Assembly: GCF_023078275.1 (NCBI RefSeq)
Contig: NC_062975.1
Span: forward strand, 8,903,141-8,967,140
Source: Leguminivora glycinivorella
Taxonomy: Eukaryota; Arthropoda; Insecta; Lepidoptera; Tortricidae
DNA length: 64,000 bases
Direction of reading: 5' to 3'
Shown: positions 1-9,649 of the stretch, piece after piece
Layout of the letters: each line of letters starts with the position of its first letter
Numbering within the stretch: position 1 is the stretch's first letter
The notes under the pieces: generated by a model
What the model was told of the DNA's origin: nothing
Seen by the model: only the letters and a program-made list of their open reading frames with translations
Database searches by the model: none
Program-made: the position numbers and the translations under genes

Positions 1-539
1 TTATTAGGCACATTTTATCCACATCGAAAATTGAATAAAATGGCCACGGTCGTGACCTTGAATATTGTGTCTCGGTGATGAAAAATTATCGAGTTATCAG
101 TATAAAGATTATAAACTTTGGTTATTAAATAGTTAACCTAACGATTAAAGTGTTTTTTTTAGGTTATTAGTACTAGATATATCTAAATAAACGCCCAATT
201 CCTCGAGCCAAACCTATTCATCACTCGATTATTTGAAATAAAATGCCAAATCAATAAGTGAAAACAATCAAATTTTACGGTTAAACTATTGTAAACTGTT
301 CAGTACTTATCCAGGCACATTATATTTAAATCCGTATACAATTTTGTATAGAAATACACACATAAAAACACAATTTGTTTAACATCACATTTTTAGCAAA
401 GGCCCTGTTGCCTGGCGCTTTTAAAATAAGGATTTTCTAATAATATTTATATTACAGGTAATTATTTTTGATGCGACAATTAATTATTGTGTTTTCCGCT
501 ATCTATTGTTAAAGTTTTTGTAGCTTAGGTGCGCGCGCA
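1..539. other. AT-rich sequence without a recognised gene
   Basis: Plain AT-rich DNA on both strands. I see no open frame with splice sites and no repeat family that I recognise. GC content rises sharply after about 530, where the putative promoter starts. Confidence 0.5.
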
Positions 540-793
540 AACGTTTATTTTTCGCGCCAAATACGCAATGACCATTCGGTCGACTCCCGGCGCCATGGCA
601 CTTGCGGACATTTCAAATCGGCCGGGAGTCGACCGCTCAGCACTCGGGGACTTTTGAAATCGGCCGGGAGTCGACCGCTCAGCACTCCAGTGTTTATCAG
701 ACGTTTAGTTGTTTTGAAGTGTTATTAAATTTGTTCTTTGTTATATAACGGAGAAACGGAGGGTGGAATTCCTTGTATAATAATTTTATATAG
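540..793 (+). promoter_or_regulatory. CpG-rich putative promoter and non-coding first exon
   Basis: This block stands out from its AT-rich surroundings. It holds one inverted copy (578-591) and two direct copies (about 620-633 and 662-675) of the 14-mer GCCGGGAGTCGACC. An insect-initiator-like TCCAGT lies near 687. The block ends in a consensus splice donor, TAG/GTAAGTA, at 793/794. A good acceptor, TTTTTTCGCAG, follows at 894, giving a 101-nt intron before the exon that carries the start codon. What I see is the repeat motif and the two splice sites. That this is a promoter plus 5' UTR exon is inference from the order promoter-like block, donor, acceptor, ATG. The transcription start is not fixed. 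Confidence 0.45.
610..687 (+). repeat. Two tandem 42-bp units in the putative promoter
   Basis: The segment from AAATCGGCCGGGAG to CAGCACTC is repeated with a period of 42 bp (compare 619 with 661). Inside each unit lies GCCGGGAGTCGACC, and the inverted copy at 578-591 can pair with either one. Confidence 0.8.
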
Positions 794-894
794 GTAAGTA
801 CTAAGTAGTAAATGACAAGTTATTGTTTAAATAAATGTAACTGAACTTCAAAACCTACATTTTTGCTTTCATAACATCCGATCTTTTTTCGCAG

Positions 895-990
895 ATTATA
901 GATTTGTCTGGTCAATTAGTTTGCCCCGAACGCCGCCATGGGCAGAACCACAAAGCGGCGTACAAAAAACATGTACGTAAACGGCGTAAA
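895..990 (+). CDS. First coding exon of an unrecognised plus-strand gene
   Basis: The exon follows a consensus acceptor (CAG at 892-894) and ends at AAA/GTAGGT (990/991). The start codon at 938-940 is in a near-ideal context, GCCGCCATGG. The exon encodes MGRTTKRRTKNMYVNGV plus two bases (phase 2). The N-terminus is basic and contains KRRTK, which could act as a nuclear signal. I do not recognise the family. The gene points rightward; its next exon is uncertain. The block at 4802-4953 is one option, and a GC-rich stretch at 1737 is in compatible phase but has a poor acceptor. Splice sites, start context and the upstream promoter-like block support this exon. No homology does. Confidence 0.5.
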
Positions 991-1000
991 GTAGGTACAA

Positions 1001-2367
1001 GCTGCCTTACAATATCACTATGGCACCAAATCGTATGTACCTTTTTTACTATCTTTAATTATGTATACCAAATCATACAAAACCTTTATTACTACTTACG
1101 TACGTTGACGCACTTAATGCAATCTTTACTCTCCAAATCATATATATACAAGTAAATGATACCTCGCAAATACCTTATTGTAAATTTTATAAGTACATTT
1201 TCCATGTGCGGCTTGGACTACCTTCTCATACTCGTGGGCGTTGCTCGCGTTTCCTAAAATTTTGTTCATTTTGTAATGCCCACTTTTTAGGGTTCTGTAG
1301 TCAACTAGGGACCCTTACAGTTTCGCTATGTCTGTCCGTCCGTCCGTCAGCGGATAAACTCAGTAACCGATAACACTAGAAAGCTGAAATTTGGTACCAA
1401 TTTATGTATATCAATCACGCCGACAAAATGTTTTTCTAGGGTATCTATGTTTTAGCCTCTCGGTATAAGTCACAAAAATATTTCATTATACATAAGTATT
1501 TTTCATATTGCATGACATTAATAAATATGACGATTTCAGGAGAAACCTGGCTTGGCGAAATGTTTTGTATAATACACATACTGCTGAAACGTCAAACGGT
1601 TAAGTTTTTTTCACCACCGTTAAGTTTGCCCGTATTACGTTTACACCCATGTATACTTAAATAATAAAATAAGATAAGAAAAAAATATTTTCACTACATT
1701 AAATTTGTCAAGCACAAATTAAACAACGTGGAGCAGGAGACGCATACGGGATGGTTCCGGCGCCTCCGAACAGCCGGCAGGCGAGGGCTGCGGACACAAC
1801 ATGTCACCATTTGGATTTTTAATAAAGTGTTTTAGCTAATAAAATACGATTAATATGAAAGTCTATTTTTTCCCTCAGAAGTGTATTAAATAACGTCTTA
1901 TGAAATATGTGTGCATTGTCCATTACACACATCAGCTCTCTTACGCGCACTAGCTTTGCTTGCATGCACAATATCAGAGCATTTCTTTTTTTGCCATTTT
2001 TTTATTTGATTTTTTTAGGGAAATTTAGGTCAATTGTACTCAGAATCACGAGTACTTTCAATCTCACTGGGAGACAAAAAGTGTCCCAGAATTTCCATAC
2101 ATTTTTGTTACTTTCCTCTTTTGTTACCCCACACAATATGTACGGGAAATAGTAACAAAATAAGAAGAAATCGTATGATTTTTTTTTTAACTACAATTAA
2201 GGATTGAAAAGGCTAGTGATTCTGAGTAGATTTTTTTTCGAAAATATCGTATTTCATAAAAGTGGCAAAAACAAAGAAATGCTCATCACCTCCTGTGATT
2301 ACATGTGTTGGTCATTAGACCAACCTAGCATATACCTGAATCATTACTAGGTTTAGGACTTTTAATC
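1001..2367. other. Mostly unique AT-rich stretch; one GC-rich island
   Basis: Apart from the repeat fragment at 1290-1440, the notable part is a GC-rich island at 1727-1800 followed by AATAAA at 1821-1826. A join from the 990 donor to a CAG at 1734-1736 would be in phase and end at a TAA just past the AATAAA. The region before that CAG is purine-rich, so a terminal exon here is only a weak possibility. Confidence 0.3.
1290..1440 (+). repeat. Truncated GTAGTCAACTAGG-type moth repeat
   Basis: It starts with GGGTTCTGTAGTCAACTAGG, continues through (GTCC)n, and shares its next 90 bases with the fuller copy at 24066-24590. Only the left part is present. Confidence 0.75.
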
Positions 2368-2576
2368 TCATACCGTGATTCTAAAATCCGTGGAGTAGCC
2401 ATATGAAAAAATTTCGAAGTCTAAGTCCAACAGTATGTAGTCAATTTGAACTCATAATGTTGTATGTTATAGGTATAAATCGAGCATAGTTAATTTTATC
2501 TTAATAGTATTTTTTTGTATTATTATATAATATTATGATAAAATTTACTAATAATAACATTATTCAACTACAACAA

Positions 2577-2777
2577 GGGAACAAATCAAATTATTTTATT
2601 GAATATTTTTCGATTTGTTCTTTTTTCAAGTAGTCACATTACTATATATAAATTATAAATTTAAATAGATATCATACACGAAAGAAAAAACGACAAGACC
2701 CACTGGTGGCCGAGCCGGGAATCGAACCCGGGTCTTCAGCTTACGCGGCTAACGTCTTCACCACTAGACCACCCGCC
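2577..2777 (-). mobile_element. tRNA-derived SINE, copy 1
   Basis: Read on the minus strand, a tRNA-like head of about 75 nt starts GGCGGGTGGTCTAGTGG (A-box-like), has the B box GGTTCGATTCC, and ends GGCCACC. A tail of about 125 nt follows, with TTGTCGTTTTTTCTTTCG, and ends near AACAAATC/CCTTG. The acceptor stem pairs poorly, so this is a SINE head and not a working tRNA. Confidence 0.8.
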
Positions 2778-2800
2778 TGCCCACCGACGCCGCCGCTGGC

Positions 2801-2836
2801 GGGCGGGTGGTCTAATGGTGAAGACGTTAGCCGCGT
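2801..2836 (+). mobile_element. SINE head fragment, plus strand
   Basis: Only the first 36 nt of the tRNA-like head are present (GGCGGGTGGTCTAATGG to CCGCGT), squeezed between two opposite-strand copies. The break lies inside the anticodon arm. Confidence 0.75.
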
Positions 2837-3048
2837 CTATACAGCTAGGGAAGAAATCAAATTATTTTATTGAATATTTTTCGATTTGTTCTTTTTTTAA
2901 GTAGTCACATTACTATATATAAATTATAAATTTAAATAGATATCATACACGAAAGAAAAAACGACAAGACCCACTGGTGGCCGAGCCGGGAATCGAACCC
3001 GGGTCTTCAGCTTACGCGGCTAACGTCTTCACCACTAGACCACCCGCC
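2837..3048 (-). mobile_element. tRNA-derived SINE, copy 2
   Basis: It has the same head and tail as copy 1 and is nearly identical over its length. Its 3' end reads into CTAGCTGTATA on the minus strand, close to the CCTAGTTGTATA end seen in the copy near 12140, which defines the family's 3' boundary. Confidence 0.8.
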
Positions 3049-3241
3049 CTAGTTGTATACATGCCGGCGCCGGCTAGTTGTATAAAAATGGCAGCACCAT
3101 CTCTCTCGCTATATCGTAATCCTGCAAAGGATTCGTATAGGAGGTGCAAGAACTAATTGCTCGCCCTTAGAGTTGGTCAAAAGGCGCCTAGCCTTATCAA
3201 AGATAAGATACTTTAGAGAAATTTCGTCGGGTACCACGGCG

Positions 3242-3475
3242 GGCGGGTGGTCTAGTGGTGAAGACGTTAGCCGCGTAAGCTGAAGACCCGGGTTCGATTC
3301 CCGGCTCAGCCACCAGTGGGTCTTGTCGTTTGGCGGGCGGGTGGTCTAGTGGTGAAGACGTTAGCCGCGTAAGCTGAAGACCCGGGTTCGATTCCCGGCT
3401 CGGCCACCAGTGGGCCTTGTCGTTTTTTCTTTCGTGTACGATATCTATTTAAAATTATAATAACATTATTCGTTT
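3242..3475 (+). mobile_element. Two head-to-tail SINE copies
   Basis: The first copy (3242-3331) is a head plus about 17 nt of tail. The second (3333-3475) has a full head and the start of the tail, and runs into the LINE target site. Both heads carry an intact B box and the same anticodon-loop sequence. Head-to-tail arrangement could come from unequal exchange or from insertion of one copy into another. Confidence 0.75.
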
Positions 3476-3490
3476 AAGTTAACTATTATT

Positions 3491-4351
3491 TCCTTTATTT
3501 ATTTTTCTTCTTAGGTTAAGCTTTTTATAATATGAATATAAAAGTAAAATACAAAAACACATACAAAACAATATAAAAAACATATAAACACATTATAAAA
3601 AACCTAACCTAGGGTGCCGCCATCAGCGGGGCAGGGCCCAAGCTGCCGGTGGTTAGGGCTGCAGAGAGAGGAACCGTCGGACTATCCGCGCCGTGTCCAA
3701 GATCACCGCCTTCTGCATCTGGCCCTTGATCCAGCCACCTAGCGAGAGTCTCTTAAGATGTTGATCGAGACTCTTCGCTATGAGACCGTTCGCTGAAACG
3801 ACTATCGGAACAATGATCGTTGAATCAACATCCCACATGGCGGTTATCTCGTGAGCCAAGTCTAGGTACTTACTGGACTTGTCCTTCTCGGCTTTCACGA
3901 GATTCTCATCATGGGGGATGGTGATGTCAACGAGCACGGCCCGGCGTTGCGGTCGATTTATTATCACAATGTCAGGCTTATTGGCTACAATAGTCCTGTC
4001 AGTGATAATAGATCGATCCCAATAGAGCGTGGCACGACCATTTTCAAGAACTGGCGCAGGCAAGTACTTGTAGTACGGTACTTCGCGGTCCACAAGGCCG
4101 TATTGAAGAGCAAGTTGCTGGTGAATAATCCTGGCTACGAGATTATGTCTGTGCAGGTACTCGCCGTTAGCAAGATGAGAACAACCGGAAATGATATGCC
4201 TGAGTGACTCTCCGGGACGGCGGCATGCCCGACAAATGTCGACCGTACCGTCCTTCAGGATATATTTCCGGTAGTTGTTCGTCATCATAACTTCGTCCGC
4301 AATTGCACAGGCAAAACCCTCGGTTTCTCCGAAGAGGTCCCCGAATCGTAA
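3491..4351 (-). mobile_element. 5'-truncated LINE with restriction-like endonuclease (R2/R4/Dong type)
   Basis: The insertion is flanked by an exact 15-bp target duplication, AAGTTAACTATTATT, at 3476-3490 and 4352-4366. It ends on the minus strand in an A-rich 3' tail (AAAAATAAATAAAGGA). The 861 bp contain the last part of the polymerase ORF and a 3' UTR. Truncation at the 5' end is normal for target-primed reverse transcription. The intact duplication and the open frame suggest a fairly recent insertion. Confidence 0.9.
3653..4349 (-). pseudogene. C-terminal part of a non-LTR retrotransposon polyprotein
   Basis: The frame is open from the truncation point to a stop at 3653 and has no start of its own; the methionine near 4288 is internal, since upstream codons (FGDLFGETEGF) are in frame. 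Counting from that methionine, a CCHC knuckle lies at C19, C22, H31 and C36. It is followed by the KPD motif (K104-P105-D106) and D121, which match the catalytic core of the restriction-like endonuclease found after the reverse transcriptase in R2, R4, Dong and related LINEs. The whole reverse transcriptase is missing, so the fragment cannot mobilise itself. The type is clear from CCHC plus KPD/D; the exact clade is not. Confidence 0.88.
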
Positions 4352-4801
4352 AAGTTAACTATTATTATTAGTAAGTTCGAATAAAATGAACTCAGTAACG
4401 ATGTTTACATATTTATATTTAATATGACATCATACTGTTGGACTTCGAATTATTTTTATATGGCGACTCCACGGATTTTAGAACCACGGTATGCGATAAA
4501 AAGGTATGGCTAATCATTACATTTCATATAGTGTTGTTTCCGCACTAGTTCGCAAAGTGACCGTATAGTACATTACTTGACATTTCGAAACTTCCAAGGG
4601 TCATAAAAGGGTCAGCACGAGCACAGAGCCGCCAGACCTTCCTAATTTTCTCAAGTATGAAACAAATGGGATAATGTACCATATGCGTTAGAAAATACTG
4701 TTAGGTATATAAATGTTGATAGTTATCATTTTCTGACTATTTCCGCCGATCGTTTACCAGACGCTTGAAAATCTTTCTAACTTACCCTAATTTTTTGAGC
4801 G

Positions 4802-4953
4802 AAAATGGTTAAGAAATGACGATTATGAATTCCTAACAGAATTTTCTGATATAATTGTGGAATATGAAATAGAGACGATACATTTTAAAAAGTTGCGAAT
4901 TGAGGACGGACTGCGGAAAGAAAATATCACTTGTTGCAAGCTATCCAAAAACG
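4802..4953 (+). CDS. Possible coding exon, family unknown
   Basis: From 4803 the frame reads WLRNDDYEFLTEF, then an acidic stretch EYEIETIHFKK and ends ENITCCKLSKN before a donor, ACG/GTATGTA, at 4953/4954 (phase 1). The codon pattern looks protein-like, in contrast to the surrounding sequence. The start is uncertain: TTTTTTGAG/CGA near 4801 would be phase 0. An acceptor TTAAG further in (near 4815) would accept phase 2 from the exon at 895-990 and keep the frame. I do not recognise the family. It may be the next exon of that gene, about 3.8 kb downstream, or belong to another gene. Confidence 0.35.
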
Positions 4954-5014
4954 GTATGTATTCGTGTGTAAGTACTTGTGTGACTCATTAATATATGTAG
5001 GTACTAATATTTTG

Positions 5015-5484
5015 CAAAATTATTTATGCCCGTGAAAGTACACAAATACCTACACACCTGTTTATTATAAGCATGTATTGCCACAAGTGTCTGTAAAAAT
5101 ATCTGTAGGAATTGCATAGCTTTTGCGTCAATGTGTCGACCTATGTTTCAACGATTCTAAATTCCTCCCTAAATTCACAAGATGACTGAGATCTGTCAAA
5201 TGGTTGAAGAGAAAAACGTGAGATAGATGTATGTGATGACAGTTCTGTACTCTTTTCGATGGTTGTCAAGTCACATACCTAAAATAAACGTTTTTTTTAT
5301 TTAACTTTAGACGTTATTATCTGCGGCATACGTTTGTTTTTTTTATAAGGGTCAAATTTGAAGGCGATGGATTTCTACGTATTTACATAAAATTTAAAAC
5401 GTTATTACAGATATGTTTGTGGCAATACATGCTTATAATTATATGAATAAACAGGTGTACTTTCACGGGCTTTGAATAATTTTG
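5015..5484. repeat. Short inverted-repeat (MITE-like) element
   Basis: About 80 bp at 5015-5107, containing GCCCGTGAAAGTACAC and CATGTATTGCCACA, return inverted at 5407-5484 with a few small gaps. No ORF lies between the arms. I could not see a clean target duplication. Confidence 0.65.
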
Positions 5485-5688
5485 AAAAATATTATCAAAT
5501 AGATTTATGAGTTTTTAGATGCTTACATATATTTATGAGACTTGCTCTGATTAATATGACAGATGATTTGTGCACATATTTTTGAATGATTAATATGTTC
5601 AGATAAAAATGTACCTTTCTATGCGCATTTATTTTTGAAGCCTTGGATTTGCTCATATATATAACTCGACTGTGCTTCGTGGAAACTA

Positions 5689-6939
5689 TTGGGTTGGTAA
5701 GAAAGTAATGAGCGAATCATAACCAATATTGTAATTTTTATTTAATTTATTATTTTAATCATTTATCAAAAATATAACGGCCTTCGTTATCTACTACTTG
5801 TCTCCATCGTTCTGGTAAAGAATGAATAGCATCGGCGAAGAAGTTCTTAGGTTTAGATTAAAAAAACTCAGCTATTTACTGTCGTAGATGGGCTTGATCA
5901 TCGAACTTTTTTTCATTCAAGGCATTGCTTAGCGATCTGAATAATGCGTAATCCGTAGGTGCCAAGTCTGGAGAGTACGGTGGATGAGGTATCACTTTCC
6001 AACCTAGCTCCAATAGCTTTAGCCGAGTCACTTTTGCAATGTGTGGGCGAGCATTGTCGTGTAAGAAAAAAACTTTAGCATGCTGTGGACGATTATGACA
6101 GATTTTTTGGTTTAAATTTTCAAGCTGATTACAGTATACTGATGCGGTAACAGTCATTCCACTTGGTAGGAGTTCCCAGTGAATAATACCATGAATATCC
6201 CACCAAACGGACAGCATAACTTTTTTCGGGTGAGGCTCTGTTTTTGGTGCCTCTATTCCTTTTTCGTTTGGAGCTAGCCACTGACGTTTGCGTGTGTGAT
6301 TTATATATAAGACCCATTTTTCATCTCCAGTGATAAGATGGTCCAACCAGTTGAATGTGCGGCGAAAAGACAGAAGTTGTATGCAGATATCTGCACGGCG
6401 GTTTAGTTGATCTCTATCAAGTTCGTGCGGTATCCAAACACTGTATTTGTAGTTTTTTCCCAACTCGTGTAAATGTGTTTCTATGGTGACATGAGAGCAG
6501 CCTAACTCGGTAGCAAGAGTACGACTCGTTAGCCTCGGATCTCCTTCAATTAAGGTTTTTAATTTGGCTACATCAATCTTCACCGGTCGACCAGACTTAG
6601 GTTGATCTGATAATGAAAAGTCGCCACTACGAAACCGCTGGAACCATCGTTTCGCCGTGGCCTCAGACACAACTTCAGGAGCAACACGCTGACATATATT
6701 ACGCACTGCTTCGGCGGCTGAATGGCCAGACTGAAATTCATATAGTAAGCAATGCCTTACATGCACTTTTAATTCGTCCATTTTCTTCCTTATATTAGCT
6801 CGGCGACAGCTAGTGAATGACTGTCGAGAAACTGTGCGACTCGCCCTTTATATACTTTCCACCATAGAAGATTCTAGAACTCTCTCAAAAATTTTATGTA
6901 GAATTCAATCGATCGCTCATTACTTTCTTACCAACCCAA
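5689..6939 (-). mobile_element. Mariner transposon, structurally complete
   Basis: The ends are perfect 27-bp inverted repeats (5689-5715 and 6913-6939) that start TTGGGTTGGTAAG. A TA target duplication stands at 5687-5688 and 6940-6941. The 1251-bp element holds one transposase frame on the minus strand. TIRs beginning TTGGGTTGG are typical of the mellifera/cecropia side of the mariner family. Perfect ends point to a recent insertion even though the transposase is broken. Confidence 0.95.
5759..6781 (-). pseudogene. Mariner transposase with two nonsense codons
   Basis: The first 301 codons are open. An N-terminal helix-turn-helix region (about 1-110) is followed by the linker motif WIPHEL (116-121) and the catalytic triad D153 (TGDEKW), D242 (HDNARPH) and D277 (APTDY). 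Exactly 34 residues separate the last two acidic residues, the mariner DD34D signature; YSPDLAP is also present. After codon 301 there is a TAA (5876-5878), five codons, a second TAA (5858-5860), then 33 more in-frame codons including LPERWRQV, ending at TGA 5759-5761. Without the two stops the frame spans about 341 codons, the usual family length. The catalytic core is intact; the C-terminal tail is cut off, so activity is unlikely but the ends could respond to another copy's transposase. Confidence 0.93.
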
Positions 6940-7253
6940 TACATTGCCATTCAAATGTGAATTCCATCAAGAGAATGGTCCGGATGCTTCATGTGCATTA
7001 AATACCTTTTAATCACAATTTATGTAGAAGTTCCAGACAATGAAGCACCTTATTGTACTGCAAGCATAAGGATCCTCTTGATCAAGAAAGTGATCAAAAA
7101 ATGTTTGAAATTTAAAATATCAAGTTTTAGGTAGGTAACTAAAATGTGTATGTCAGGTAACGCAGCATTAATTGCTCGTGTAAGACGATAACATACATAA
7201 TTTGTACGAATCAGGTAAGTCATAAACGTTACTAAAACTAAAATATTCCCATT

Positions 7254-7395
7254 ATTCACGCTGCATTACCTCGCTGGACCAGATACGTCCCAGAACGAGG
7301 ATCGCAGCCCCTCTCCCGCAAACGACGCCCTAACTCTTTGAAAAAGGAGCGAGCCTCTGAGCCCAAAGGCCCCGCCGTCTCAATTGCCACCGCCA
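7254..7395 (-). pseudogene. LINE polyprotein C-terminal remnant
   Basis: A minus-strand frame reads AVAIETAGPLGSEARSFFKE and later CDPRSGTYLVQRGNAA before a stop. The pattern AIET-x-G-P-x-G and QRGNAA is one I associate with the extreme C-terminus of non-LTR retrotransposon polyproteins abundant in moth genomes. Nothing upstream of this segment survives. Confidence 0.65.
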
Positions 7396-7429
7396 TTTAT
7401 TTATTCATAATTTATGAATAAATAAATGG
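7393..7429. repeat. Perfect 17-bp palindrome, AT-rich
   Basis: The arms CCATTTATTTATTCATA and its exact reverse complement are separated by 3 nt. The left arm begins at the initiation end of the LINE remnant. Confidence 0.85.
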
Positions 7430-8040
7430 AAGTTGACGATAATATTAAAACATCGAGTAATATATTCGGGATGTTCAAGTAAAGGTATGACTGCCTCCAA
7501 CCTCCTTGTCGCTACGGGCAAACATGACTAAATGATGAAGGATAAGTAAGTACGAAATTTTCCCGTGTGTTTATATTAATTTATATCGAGTTAATACCTA
7601 CACACACGCGACAATATGATACGTTCTGCTTAAGAAAGGCTCCCATAAACGATTGCAAGCCTAAATTAACTATTAATCGTTTGACTTTGTCTCTCATTTT
7701 AGCTTATGTAAAAATGAGATAAAACATATGACCAATAATAACTGCTTTCAATTTGCTTTACATGCTAGTTTTTGACAGACGACGATTTTTTTACAAAATT
7801 GTACTATAACAGAACTGTACCTACACAAGTTTTTTGTCAGGTGGTCTGGTCTCGATCTGGACCGTGACCATAGACAATCCGCCGAATCTCCTGCTAAAAT
7901 TAAGTTCGTCTGGATGCGCCTTTATAATGAATTATTTTTGCTGTGAATTCATATCGTACACCGCGTCATCTAGTTTACAGTTTTGTCCCTAGTTAGCTAG
8001 TAAGGGTAATAAGAAAAGCCCATGTTTTTACTAGTGACCT

Positions 8041-8379
8041 CTAGTCTAATTTGCCGCAACGGTTACAAGACTGACACTTACGGATGACAGTAGGATACGC
8101 TAGTGTGCGTGAATGCAAGAAATTGTAATATATTGCAGTTTTTACATGATATTCATGAATTGAGACACACTTGAGCTTCATATTTCTCGGATTGGGTGTC
8201 ATATTTTTTTTTCTCCACGCCGAATCCAACATGTCTTGAAAAATTTCTTGACTTTTAGAAAAAATGGTGATAATTTGCAAATTGTGCACAGTAACGCCAT
8301 CTTTTAGTGCTTGGTCGGCAGGAGATCCCGGGACTTCCACCTTAAACACCGTTGCATACAATACTTTTTCTACGACCAT
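8041..8379 (-). other. Unrecognised ORF of 112 codons, possible exon relic
   Basis: The frame reads VLYATVFKVEVPGSPADQ, then ALKDGVTVHNLQ. The motif PGSPADQ-x-LKDG resembles the central loop of PDZ domains (GSPA-x-x-x-x-L-x-x-G-D), and the next segment, SKSQEIFQDML, could correspond to the PDZ helix. The carboxylate-binding GLGF-type loop is not visible. A donor-like site, CATCC/GTAAGTG, lies inside the frame near 8091. The PDZ reading is weak; a chance ORF or decayed transposon ORF is equally possible. Confidence 0.22.
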
Positions 8380-8438
8380 GCACTTAGTTTTTAATAGGTT
8401 TCTTGAATAACTTTCGTGAAATTCACACTGTTTCCTGT

Positions 8439-9649
8439 ATTTTTAACCGACTTCAAAAAAGGAGGAGGTTCTCAATTCGACTGAATTTTTTTTTTTTTTT
8501 TGTAGGTATGTTACTCGATATCTCCGAGAATCCTGGATCGATTTTGAAAAATTTTTTTTTGATCGAACGGGTATAACCCCGAGATGGTCCCATTGACACC
8601 AAGTCAGGGTCTGATGATGGTATCTTGGAGAAATCGAGGGAACTCTTCAAATGTTATAGGCACATGTAAGGTTTTTAGTGTATTTTTTTTCAAAGGTACA
8701 CCAGTATTTACGCCTGACGGTAGTAATTTTATGTGGCTGAGCTGATGATGGAAGGTCAACTCCTCAATGGTTAGGAGTTAAAGGATAATTCTTTCACTAC
8801 TGTACATATATTCGGACTGATACATATAATATCACTAGGAACCACGAAAAATCAACAAATAAATTAACTTTTTAACAAAAAAATAAGCGCGTTACAAAAC
8901 ACGGAGAAACTAAAAAGCCAAAAATAATAAACCTTTCAATTCAGATTTCTTATCGTATTGCAATAAGCTAAACAAATCAATTATTTTTGTAGTCGGTACC
9001 AGACCTGTTCATCGCCTTGCTATTGCCTGTTTGCCCCACCCAACCATACACAGACTGGTACCGACTCCAAAAATAATTGATTTGTGTTTGATGATGTTTA
9101 GCTTATTGCAATACGATAAGAAATCTGAATTGAAAGGTTTATTATTTTTGGCTTTTTAGTTTCTCCGTGTTTTGTAACGCGCTTATTTTTGAAGGCGGTT
9201 TTATTTTTTGTTAAAAAGTTTATTTATTTGTTGATTTTTAGTGGTTCCTAGTGATATTATATGTATCAGTCCGAATACATGTACAGTAGTGAAAGAATTA
9301 TCCTTTAACTCCTAACCATTGAGGAGTTGACCTTCCATCATCAGCTCAGCCACATAAAATTATTACCACCAGACGTAAATACTGGTGTACCTTTGAAAAA
9401 TAGACTAAAAACATTACATGTGCCTATAACATTTGAAGAGTTCCCTCGATTTCTCCAGGATCCCATCATCAGACCCTGACTTGGTGCCAATGGGACCATC
9501 TCGGGGTTATACCGGTTCGATCAAAAAAAAAATTTTGAAAATCGGTCCACGATTCTCGGAGATATCGAGTAACATACATACAAAAAAAAATAAAAAAAAA
9601 CATTCAGTCGAATTGAGAACATCCTCCTTTTTTGAAGTCGGTTAAAAAT
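8439..9649. mobile_element. 1.2-kb palindromic foldback element
   Basis: The left arm (8439-9002) starts ATTTTTAACCGACTTC and is matched by the right arm (9055-9649) as its reverse complement with few mismatches; the loop is 52 nt. Motifs in the outer part of the arms (GTTCTCAATTCG, a T-run, GAGAAATCGAGGGAACTC) are shared with the AACCGCCGCC elements at 28117 and 59614, so these belong to one superfamily. ORFs inside are low-complexity translations of the repeat. No transposase is encoded. Confidence 0.85.

Larger units (their letters stand above)
2368..4503. repeat. Inverted-repeat element split by SINE and LINE insertions
   Basis: The left arm at about 2368-2442 contains CTAAAATCCGTGGAG, followed by TCCAACAGTATG. 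It returns as a reverse complement at about 4425-4503 with few differences. The arms are about 75 bp and frame 2 kb. The interior consists largely of later insertions: SINEs at 2577-3475 and a truncated LINE at 3491-4351. I infer an old TIR-type element; its family is unknown. Confidence 0.6.
6942..8040. other. Intergenic DNA with a LINE scrap and a palindrome
   Basis: Besides the LINE remnant at 7254-7395 and the palindrome beside it, I see only AT-rich sequence. CAG/GTAAGTC near 7213 looks like a donor but no frame leads into it. Confidence 0.4.

Noticed and set aside
904..1155. Open frame of 83 codons covering the first coding exon region
   Set aside because: It uses another frame than the ATG in strong context and runs straight through a splice donor into AT-rich DNA.
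1737..1850. Possible terminal exon of the gene that starts at 938
   Set aside because: Phase fits and AATAAA is near, but the acceptor lacks a pyrimidine tract and the peptide has no recognisable character. Kept only as a note.
2577..3475. Real tRNA genes
   Set aside because: Acceptor stems mismatch, heads are fused to a common tail, and multiple copies exist. They are SINE heads.
3911..4207. Plus-strand frame of 98 codons
   Set aside because: Antisense to the LINE endonuclease frame, which has motif support.
8453..9645. Two related frames beginning MKSSLDFS on opposite strands
   Set aside because: They are mirror copies in the two arms of the palindrome and contain only repeat sequence.
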